Shown here: positions 1 through 5,717 of the stretch, piece by piece
How the letters are laid out: the number at the start of each line of letters is the position of its first letter
Position numbering within the stretch: position 1 is the stretch's first letter
Assembly (NCBI GenBank): GCA_009703975.1
Contig: WLFB01000018.1
Coordinates: 1 to 11,281, forward strand
Direction: 5' to 3'
Source of the DNA: Actinomycetota bacterium
GTDB lineage: Bacteria; Actinomycetota; Acidimicrobiia; Acidimicrobiales; Ilumatobacteraceae
Length of the DNA: 11,281 nucleotides
Made by a program: the position numbers and the translations under genes
Notes under the pieces: model-generated
The model's database searches: none
Told to the model about the DNA's origin: nothing
The model's input: the letters and a program-made list of their open reading frames with translations, nothing else

Positions 1-1
1 A

Positions 2-67
2 AAGCTAGCCAAAGTACGACTTGCTACTGTGCGCCTAAAACCGTCTGCACACCGCGTAACTGTTTAG
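2..67 (+). CDS. possible C-terminal end of an upstream gene (partial)
   Basis: From the left edge, the frame starting at base 2 is open for 21 codons and ends at TAG (65-67). The encoded tail is basic and alternates hydrophobic and charged residues (it begins KLAKVRLATV and ends HRVTV), which resembles a real C-terminus more than random sequence. A second frame from base 1 is also open, to a TAA inside the tandem repeat, but it is Cys-rich and less gene-like. Too little is visible to name a family. It would end about 41 bases before the next gene on the same strand. It could equally be non-coding. Confidence 0.25.
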   Translation, partial: KLAKVRLATVRLKPSAHRVTV

Positions 68-71
68 TAAT

Positions 72-97
72 AGTGCTTAATAAGAGTGCTTAATAAG
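72..97 (+). repeat. 13-bp perfect tandem duplication
   Basis: The unit AGTGCTTAATAAG occurs twice head to tail (72-84 and 85-97) just upstream of the first complete gene. Each copy carries the A/T-rich TTAATAAG part, and the second copy contributes to the possible -10 hexamer at 94-99. The duplication may therefore have created or duplicated part of a promoter; this is inference. Confidence 0.85.
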
Positions 98-99
98 AT
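94..99 (+). promoter_or_regulatory. possible -10 element for the operon starting at 109
   Basis: TAAGAT fits the TANNNT pattern of a sigma-70-type -10 box and lies 9 bases before the ATG at 109, so transcription would start almost at the start codon. No clear -35 box sits 16-18 bases upstream. Weak on its own. Confidence 0.3.
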
Positions 100-108
100 A
101 GTGATTCG

Positions 109-534
109 ATGCAAATAATTTCAGCCCTTTTCGTAGAAAACTTTGCGCTTCGTCAAGCGCCTGGTCCAAGTACGCGAATTGATTTAACTGGTGCCTTCTT
201 TTCGATGGCAGCGCCGACTCCTGTGCCAGTCACGATTGATCCACATCTGGTTGTTTTGATCTATTGCAGCCTTGATGAGCCAGGTAATTCGCTTCTTGAA
301 GTTATATTCCGTTCAGGTCCATCGGCGGATGATGAGCAACTGGCTCGAAATGTAAGCCCGTTTACCGTTGAACCAGGTAAATTTACCTACAGGCTCGTTC
401 GCGGCGAGCTATTGCTCACTAGTTACACGCAGATTTTTGCTCACTGCCGAATCGGGACTGCGCCATGGCATCTGGTGCCATTGACGCTCTTGCCCCCAGT
501 CGTCGCTGGCAAAGAATCAGACAACAGCGCATAA
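109..534 (+). CDS. small conserved hypothetical protein, DUF6941-like
   Basis: This 141-residue protein of unknown function has no signal peptide or membrane segment. Its N-terminus (MQIISALFVENF) followed by a hydrophobic strand and an 'LTGAF' turn near residues 26-30 resembles the DUF6941 family, whose members open with a beta strand and a 'D/A-x-G-x-L-x-I-x-G' pattern; this was recognised from memory, not by search. The middle (about 43-70) alternates hydrophobic and polar residues, consistent with a beta-rich fold. The start is ATG at 109, the first ATG after the upstream stops, with a possible -10 box 9 bases before it and no Shine-Dalgarno sequence. It ends 19 bases before transketolase on the same strand, so the two are probably co-transcribed. 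A link to sugar metabolism rests only on position. Confidence 0.75.
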   Translation: MQIISALFVENFALRQAPGPSTRIDLTGAFFSMAAPTPVPVTIDPHLVVLIYCSLDEPGNSLLEVIFRSGPSADDEQLARNVSPFTVEPGKFTYRLVRGELLLTSYTQIFAHCRIGTAPWHLVPLTLLPPVVAGKESDNSA

Positions 535-553
535 TCCAACTACATTTGTCGCA

Positions 554-2527
554 ATGAGTTTTCGATTAACAGAGCAACAAGATGCAGACGCAGTTTCGGT
601 AATTCGTTGCCTGGCGATGGATGCCCCGCTGGCTGCAAAAAGCGGGCATCAAGGCACGGCGATGTCTCTTGCTCCATTGGGTCATGTTTTATTTAGTCGC
701 ATAATGCGACATAGCCCGAAAGATGCAAACTGGAGAAATCGAGATCGTTTTATTCTTAGCAACGGTCACGCATCGATCTTGCAGTACGCGTTGCTATTTC
801 TAAATGGTTACGGATTAGAACTAGACGATATAAAAAAGTTTCGGCAGTTTGATTCGGCAACCCCTGGTCACCCAGAAGTTGGACACACCGCCGGCGTCGA
901 AGTTACAACTGGCCCTCTCGGACAAGGTTTTGCCAACGCAGTTGGTATGGCAATTGCCGAACGTCATTTAAGGGCACGTTTTGGTGCCATTGCCTGCGAT
1001 CACCACACTTATGTCCTGGCGGGTGATGGGTGCTTCATGGAAGGAATCAGTCACGAGGCGGCATCTCTTGCAGGTCATCTAAAACTTGATCGATTGATTT
1101 GCATCTTCGACGACAACGGAATCACTATTGATGGTTCAACTTCACTGTCGTGTTCTGATGATGTTGCGAAGCGGTTCTCAAGTTACGGGTGGAATGTGAT
1201 GCAACTTGGAGAGATTGCAGACGACATGGATGCACTCGAAGATGCTTTAATCACCGCGCGAGCAAATATTGGTGCACCAACCTTGTGCATTTTGAAATCA
1301 CACATCGGCACGCCCTCTCCTGACTTCACTGATAATCACGAAGCACACGGAAACCCGTTCAATGCTGGTCATGTTGCAGCGACGAAAAAAGTTATGGGCA
1401 TCCCCGATGAGCCGTTCTGGGCGCCGACTGAATTGGTTGAGGCAATTCGCAAAAACGCAATGACTCGTGGCTCTGAACTTGTTTCTAGTTACAACAAAGA
1501 CATCGCCTCATTAAGCGAAAGTTACTTATGGGATGCTGCGTGGAGCACACCTAACTCGAGTTCGTTTAGTTCACTGTTGCCGAGTTACGACGAGACCGCC
1601 AGTTTCGCGACGAGGCAGATTATTCAGAAAGTTCTTGACGCTTCGCTACCTGCTTTACCCGGTCTAATCTCTGGCTCTGCAGACTTAACCGGCAACACAG
1701 GCACAAAACTTTCTAAGCAGACCGCGCAAAGTGCAAAAGCGCCCGATGGTCGGCAAATATATTTCGGCATACGTGAGCATGCAATGGGTGCAGCCATCGT
1801 GGGTATGGCACTGCATGGTGGCGTCCTACCAATTGCTGGCACGTTTTTTGTTTTCGCTGACTACATGCGTCCTGCGATTCGTCTTGCGGCTATTTCAGGT
1901 GCCCGGTGTGTATTTATCTTCTCGCACGATTCTGTTGGCGTTGGTGAAGATGGTCCAACACATCAACCTGTTGAGCAACTCGCCTCTTTGCGAGCAATCC
2001 CTGGGCTTCAAGTAATTCGCCCTGCCGATCCAAATGAGACAGTCGCGGCTTGGTGCGCAGCTGTTGACCACAACGGCCCTACGGCGCTGATTTTGTCGCG
2101 ACAAACGGTGCTGAGCGTGACTGATGGTTCTGCTGTCGCTACTGGTGCTGGCGTTGTGCGCGATTGCGACGGCAAACCGACAATCATTCTGGTAGGTACG
2201 GGCAGTGAAGTGGGATTGTGCGTTACTGCTGCGTCAGAACTTTCTAAGACTGGTGAAAAATGTCGCGTTGTATCAATGCCAAGTTGGGATCGATTCGAAC
2301 GGCTGACTAAAGATCAACAACAAGAAATATTTCCAAAAAATGTACCAGTGCTATCGGTTGAAGCCGGCGTGACAATGGGCTGGGAGCGATACGCAGATCA
2401 GACAATTGGCATCAATCGCTTTGGTACGAGTGCGCCTGGTGCGATTGCGCTTGAGAAACTTGGCATCAGCCTGGAAGCAGTGGTGCAAGCATCTAAATCA
2501 CTGATCAACGACTTCAAGACGCAATGA
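554..2527 (+). CDS. tkt: transketolase
   Basis: Transketolase moves two-carbon ketol units between sugar phosphates (xylulose 5-phosphate with ribose 5-phosphate or erythrose 4-phosphate) in the cytosolic non-oxidative pentose phosphate pathway, using thiamine diphosphate and a divalent metal. The 657-residue length is typical. Key sites are present: conserved His in SGHQG (about 32) and NGHAS (72), the cofactor motif starting GDG (157-159) and ending DDN (186-188), GPLGQG (120-125), an NHEAHG segment near 261-266, and the catalytic Glu in FGIREHA (about 408). The central pyrimidine-binding domain (SADLTG, then VGVGEDGPTHQP near 461-472) and the C-terminal domain are complete. The start is ATG at 554 with no Shine-Dalgarno sequence. 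It overlaps transaldolase by ATGA, implying translational coupling. The neighbours zwf, opcA and pgl, common downstream in actinobacteria, are absent here. Confidence 0.97.
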   Translation: MSFRLTEQQDADAVSVIRCLAMDAPLAAKSGHQGTAMSLAPLGHVLFSRIMRHSPKDANWRNRDRFILSNGHASILQYALLFLNGYGLELDDIKKFRQFDSATPGHPEVGHTAGVEVTTGPLGQGFANAVGMAIAERHLRARFGAIACDHHTYVLAGDGCFMEGISHEAASLAGHLKLDRLICIFDDNGITIDGSTSLSCSDDVAKRFSSYGWNVMQLGEIADDMDALEDALITARANIGAPTLCILKSHIGTPSPDFTDNHEAHGNPFNAGHVAATKKVMGIPDEPFWAPTELVEAIRKNAMTRGSELVSSYNKDIASLSESYLWDAAWSTPNSSSFSSLLPSYDETASFATRQIIQKVLDASLPALPGLISGSADLTGNTGTKLSKQTAQSAKAPDGRQIYFGIREHAMGAAIVGMALHGGVLPIAGTFFVFADYMRPAIRLAAISGARCVFIFSHDSVGVGEDGPTHQPVEQLASLRAIPGLQVIRPADPNETVAAWCAAVDHNGPTALILSRQTVLSVTDGSAVATGAGVVRDCDGKPTIILVGTGSEVGLCVTAASELSKTGEKCRVVSMPSWDRFERLTKDQQQEIFPKNVPVLSVEAGVTMGWERYADQTIGINRFGTSAPGAIALEKLGISLEAVVQASKSLINDFKTQ

Positions 2528-3633
2528 GCGACCGACTAAGTCGTTTATTCACCGAATACGGACAAAGTCCGTGGCTAGATAATTTGAAGCGCAGTTACAT
2601 CACAAGTGGAGAGCTTGATCGTGTGCGTGCCAGTGGCATCCGAGGGCTCACTTCAAACCCAACGATTTTTCAGAAAGCAATTCAAGGTTCTGATGAGTAC
2701 ACCGAGCAGTTCAAAGCATTGATCTCGTCGCATACGAGCACGATTGAAAGTTACTGGGCACTCGTATTGCAAGATATTCACGGTGCATTAGATGTTTTCG
2801 CGCCACTTTACGAGTCATCGGGTGGTCTTGACGGTTTTGTCAGTGTTGAGGTTGATCCGAATTTGGCTCACCAAGGTGATCTAACACTGATTGCTGCGCG
2901 TCAATTAGACGAGCGTGTCAATCGTGACAATGTGATGATCAAGATCCCGGCGACCGTAGAAGGTATCCCTGCAATTCGCGCGATGATCAGCGAGGGTCGC
3001 AATGTCAACGTGACCCTAATTTTTAGCCTTGAGAGATATCAGCAAGTTATGGATGCGTATATTCAGGGTCTTGAGCTGCTCGCAACGAGTGCACCACAAA
3101 AAGTCTCCAGTGTCGCGAGTGTTGCCAGTTTCTTTATTTCGCGCGTCGATACCGATATTGACCGATTACTTGAAAGTAATGGCAGTGACGCAGCAATTGC
3201 CCTATGCGGAACTGCTGCAGTGAATCAAGCAAAACTCGCCTATCAAATGTTCGAGAAGACATTCTCTGGCAAGCGCTGGAGCGAGTTGCTCAAGCACGGT
3301 GCGCATGTGCAGCGTCCACTTTGGGCTTCAACGTCCACAAAAAATGCCAAGTATCCAGACACGCTTTATGTCGATGCGCTAATCGGTCCCAACACTGTCA
3401 ATACGTTGCCTGACGTGACTGTAGAGGCATTCTCAAGTCATGGCAATCTCGCTTTGACGATCACGAAAGACATTGACCAGGCAAATACACAATGGTCACA
3501 ACTCAAAGACTTCGGCGTGGATGTTGCTGATGTTGCCGCCCGTCTTGAGCGAGAAGGTGTGAAGTCGTTTCAAAATAGTTTTGATGAATTGATATCTGTA
3601 TTAACCGCAAAGGCAACAGAATTGAATCAATGA
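2524..3633 (+). CDS. tal: transaldolase (long actinobacterial/mycobacterial type)
   Basis: Transaldolase transfers a dihydroxyacetone unit from sedoheptulose 7-phosphate to glyceraldehyde 3-phosphate through a Schiff base, linking the pentose phosphate pathway to glycolysis in the cytosol. At 369 residues it matches the long form found beside tkt in actinobacteria rather than the roughly 220-residue short form. The signature LTSNPTIFQKAI lies at about 42-53, the Schiff-base lysine at about 140 in VMIKIPAT, SFFISRVDTDID at about 202-213, and the phosphate-binding RPLWASTSTKN at about 264-274. The start ATG at 2524 is fixed by the ATGA overlap with the tkt stop, and its own stop overlaps the next start in the same way. 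Both overlaps suggest coupled translation at matched levels. No missing residues were seen. Confidence 0.96.
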   Translation: MSDRLSRLFTEYGQSPWLDNLKRSYITSGELDRVRASGIRGLTSNPTIFQKAIQGSDEYTEQFKALISSHTSTIESYWALVLQDIHGALDVFAPLYESSGGLDGFVSVEVDPNLAHQGDLTLIAARQLDERVNRDNVMIKIPATVEGIPAIRAMISEGRNVNVTLIFSLERYQQVMDAYIQGLELLATSAPQKVSSVASVASFFISRVDTDIDRLLESNGSDAAIALCGTAAVNQAKLAYQMFEKTFSGKRWSELLKHGAHVQRPLWASTSTKNAKYPDTLYVDALIGPNTVNTLPDVTVEAFSSHGNLALTITKDIDQANTQWSQLKDFGVDVADVAARLEREGVKSFQNSFDELISVLTAKATELNQ

Positions 3634-4673
3634 GTCAAAACACTTCGATCAACGACTCTGAATTGAAGTTGCTGATCGATGAACTTGTAACGAGCGCAAT
3701 TTCGCAGCGAACAATATCCAAACTAGATAAAAAACTTGTTGTTGAACTGATCACAACTTCGCTAAAACTGGCCAACGATAAACCCAACACGTTGAATCTA
3801 AAGATCGCCACTGCGGCGATAACCGAAATGCGAGACGCATTTGTAATGTTTGCACCGTATACGAATCGTAAAAAAGTAACCATTTTTGGTTCGGCGCGAA
3901 CAACTAAAGACGATCCACTTTACAAATTGACCCAAGAAGTCGCGAAGTGTTTATCTGAAAATGGTTGGATGGTCGTGACCGGTGCCGGACCAGGAATCAT
4001 GGAGGCAGGCATGTCTGGTGCCGGTCGTGAAATGTCAATTGGTGTCAGCATTCGTTTGCCCTTTGAAACTTCGGCTAATCCGATCATTGCCGGCGATGAG
4101 AAATATGTATCAATGCGTTATTTCTTCACGCGAAAACTAATGCTGGTTAAAGAGTCCGATGCGTTTATTTGTATGCCAGGTGGTTTCGGCACGCTTGATG
4201 AGATGTTTGAGTTATTGACATTGCTACAAACCGGCAAAGGTAATCCTGCGCCGATTGTGTTGCTAGACCTTCCAGGTGATCCATTTTGGGAAGATGTTGA
4301 TTTGTTCGTGAAGAATTCGTTGCTTCCGCGCAAGCTTGTCTCAGAGTCGGATTTGGCGCTCTATCACGTTGCATCAGGTGTGCAAGACGCCGTAGACACC
4401 ATCAATAACTTTTACAGTAATTATCACTCAACACGAATAGTTGGAAACTTGACTGTGATCAGACTTCGAGACGAGATTACTGATGCCAGACTTATGGAGT
4501 TAAACCAACAATTTGCTTATCTCTCAAATGCTGGGACAATCACAAAAATAAAGCCCACTGCTGCAGAGGTTTCCGATAAAGACAATCTTGATTTATTCAG
4601 AATTGCTTTCGAATTTACAAGGCGTGACTTCGGGGGCTTACGTAAGTTGATCGATCAACTCAACAATCAATAA
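3630..4673 (+). CDS. LOG-family (TIGR00730-like) nucleotide 5'-monophosphate phosphoribohydrolase, extended form
   Basis: LOG-family enzymes hydrolyse the N-glycosidic bond of nucleoside or cytokinin 5'-monophosphates to give a free base and ribose 5-phosphate. Older annotations call them 'lysine decarboxylase', which is misleading. The Rossmann-like core is clear: FGSAR (86-90), GAGPGIMEAG (118-127), RKLML (about 158-162) and the diagnostic PGGFGTLDE (183-191). At 347 residues it is far longer than classical LOG proteins of about 190. It has a helical N-terminal extension (about 1-80) and a C-terminal domain (about 265-347) containing DEITDARLMELN, so it resembles larger bacterial forms such as PpnN in plan, though it is shorter. 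ATG 3630 overlaps the tal stop as ATGA. Inference: it feeds ribose 5-phosphate from nucleotides to transketolase. Substrate is not determinable from sequence. Confidence 0.9.
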   Translation: MSQNTSINDSELKLLIDELVTSAISQRTISKLDKKLVVELITTSLKLANDKPNTLNLKIATAAITEMRDAFVMFAPYTNRKKVTIFGSARTTKDDPLYKLTQEVAKCLSENGWMVVTGAGPGIMEAGMSGAGREMSIGVSIRLPFETSANPIIAGDEKYVSMRYFFTRKLMLVKESDAFICMPGGFGTLDEMFELLTLLQTGKGNPAPIVLLDLPGDPFWEDVDLFVKNSLLPRKLVSESDLALYHVASGVQDAVDTINNFYSNYHSTRIVGNLTVIRLRDEITDARLMELNQQFAYLSNAGTITKIKPTAAEVSDKDNLDLFRIAFEFTRRDFGGLRKLIDQLNNQ

Positions 4674-4675
4674 GC

Positions 4676-4694
4676 CGAATACTAAAACTATTCG
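4676..4694 (+). terminator. weak hairpin after the tkt-tal-LOG operon
   Basis: A 6-bp inverted repeat (CGAATA / TATTCG) with a 7-base loop begins 3 bases after the LOG stop codon. It is A/T-rich and followed by TGGTTTAC rather than a clean T run, so it is at best a weak intrinsic terminator. It sits between converging genes. Confidence 0.3.
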
Positions 4695-4699
4695 TGGTT

Positions 4700-4721
4700 T
4701 ACTCGCTAATTACTCGCTAAT
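4700..4721. repeat. 11-bp perfect tandem duplication at a gene end
   Basis: TACTCGCTAAT occurs twice head to tail (4700-4710 and 4711-4721). It covers the stop codon and last three codons of the minus-strand small gene ending at 4710, so the C-terminus of that protein is copied just beyond its stop. It is probably a recent slippage event. Confidence 0.85.
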
Positions 4722-4907
4722 GAGATGACTGATCGCCTTCTCTATTGCTCGTCGCGCTTGGGTTAGCTTGCGCTCGCTATCGGGCCTCTTTGACTCTCCT
4801 GATGCATGAGCCTCTTTCAAAGCGGTGAGGGCTCGATCGCCAAGAGTCTCGGAAATATTTTTAAGCTGTTGAATAATCTCATCATTGTTTTGTTCTGAAA
4901 TTTGCAT
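4710..4907 (-). CDS. small charged helical protein, hypothetical
   Basis: The 65-residue product has no recognised family. It is strongly charged and predicted to be almost wholly helical, with two segments (about 7-35 and 44-63) separated by a polar linker with SGESKRPDSE. The second segment has a heptad-like pattern ending in RRAIEKAISHLIS, suggesting a helical hairpin or short coiled coil. There are no cysteines and no membrane segment. The start ATG at 4907 has no Shine-Dalgarno sequence, but a TTGACA and a CATACT lie upstream at positions compatible with a leaderless transcript. It diverges from the Cys-rich protein gene, with only about 12 bases between start codons. Shared regulation is possible. 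The amino acid pattern argues for a real gene, but evidence is limited. Confidence 0.6.
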   Translation of the reverse strand: MQISEQNNDEIIQQLKNISETLGDRALTALKEAHASGESKRPDSERKLTQARRAIEKAISHLISE

Positions 4908-4916
4908 GATGCAACA

Positions 4917-4947
4917 AGTATGCCATTAGCCTGCATCAACATGTCAA
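4917..4947 (-). promoter_or_regulatory. candidate promoter for the small gene at 4907
   Basis: On the minus strand a consensus -35 TTGACA (4942-4947) is followed after 19 bases by CATACT (4917-4922, five of six matches to TATACT). The spacing is longer than the optimum of 17. The predicted start point falls at or very near the ATG at 4907, so the message would be leaderless. The element lies inside or just before the start of the divergent gene. Confidence 0.35.
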
Positions 4948-5696
4948 AGCCTGAAGAATTACACGAATGGATAAGTTTCGCCGACCCTGATACAGAGCAA
5001 ACGTGGATGATTGATGCAACATTTCTTCGATCAAACTGGACTTGTATCTATGGCAATGGTTGCCAAGGTATTCTCGACGATGCAGACCCAACGCTGCATC
5101 AAGGATGTTGCAGTTATGGCGCACACTTTATTGATAAAGAAGATCTTGCCTCAGTAAAGAAAAGTGTCAAGCGTCTAAAGCCTGAGCATTGGCAAAACTA
5201 CGATCGCGGGCAGCAGGGCAAATGGCTCGGCAAAGAAAAAGATGGTTCAGACATCACAACTTTGTATAAGGGTGCGTGCATTTTTCATAATCGCCCAGAC
5301 TTCGAAGGCGGCATGGGTTGTGCATTTCATGTCGCGGCTACCGAAGAAGGCGAACGCCCAATGGATTGGAAGCCAGATGTTTGTTGGCAGGTGCCGTTAC
5401 GTCTTGAACAACACGACGAAGACGAAGATCACGTTTTGTCGATTGTTCGCGAATGGAAGCGACGCGATTGGGGTGGCGGCGGTTTCGATTTTGAATGGTG
5501 GTGCACAGACGATTCTGCGGCATTCGTTGGGTCGCGACCTGTCTACAAATATTTGAAAGATGAATTGATTGAGCTATGTGGCGACGAGATTTACGACATC
5601 ATCGTAAAGCAATTGCAGAAACCACAAACTACATTTTTGCCGCACCCGCAAGTACGTCGTAAAACTAAAACAAAAACTAAAACAAAAACCAAATAA
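4920..5696 (+). CDS. Cys-rich conserved actinobacterial protein, putative metal-binding
   Basis: A 258-residue protein of unknown function, predicted cytosolic. From the ATG at 4920, cysteines lie at about 42, 48, 63, 64, 120, 134, 155 and 195, in CIYGNGCQG, QGCCSYGAHF, GACIFHNRPDF, GMGCAFH, KPDVCWQVPLR and WWCTDD. Clustered Cys with nearby His and Asp suggests an Fe-S or zinc site, loosely like the YkgJ/DUF3109 type of Cys-rich proteins; this comparison is from memory. I recall similar hypothetical proteins in actinobacteria. The C-terminus is a low-complexity Lys-Thr repeat (about 248-258). The start is uncertain: TTG 4902 would overlap the divergent gene, ATG 4920 is the first ATG, and ATG 4941 (MSKPEELHEW) is equally plausible. 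None has a Shine-Dalgarno sequence. It converges on typA with 6 bases between stops. Confidence 0.8.
   Translation: MPLACINMSKPEELHEWISFADPDTEQTWMIDATFLRSNWTCIYGNGCQGILDDADPTLHQGCCSYGAHFIDKEDLASVKKSVKRLKPEHWQNYDRGQQGKWLGKEKDGSDITTLYKGACIFHNRPDFEGGMGCAFHVAATEEGERPMDWKPDVCWQVPLRLEQHDEDEDHVLSIVREWKRRDWGGGGFDFEWWCTDDSAAFVGSRPVYKYLKDELIELCGDEIYDIIVKQLQKPQTTFLPHPQVRRKTKTKTKTKTK
5660..5693 (+). repeat. A-rich coding repeat giving a Lys-Thr tail
   Basis: The last dozen codons before the TAA repeat AAA/ACT or AAA/ACA in tandem, giving alternating Lys and Thr. The DNA is almost pure A and C with scattered T. Such a tract can expand or contract by slippage, and the tail may differ in length between strains. 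Confidence 0.8.
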
Positions 5697-5717
5697 AACT
5701 AATTATTTATTGTTTTT
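5684..5717. terminator. A/T-rich inverted repeat between converging genes, possible bidirectional terminator
   Basis: AAATAA (5691-5696) pairs with TTATTT (5703-5708) around a 6-base loop. Across a small asymmetric bulge, AAAAAC (5684-5689) pairs with GTTTTT (5712-5717). The two arms contain the stop codons of the converging genes, and each strand has T-rich sequence beyond its stop. The stem has little GC, so termination by this hairpin alone would be weak. Confidence 0.35.

Noticed and set aside
4902..4919. TTG start at 4902 for the Cys-rich protein
   Set aside because: It overlaps the start of the divergent small gene and two ATG codons follow closely in frame.
5655..5700. CRISPR or satellite array at the A-rich repeat
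   Set aside because: The units are six bases long, in frame, and code for a Lys-Thr tail; there are no spacers.
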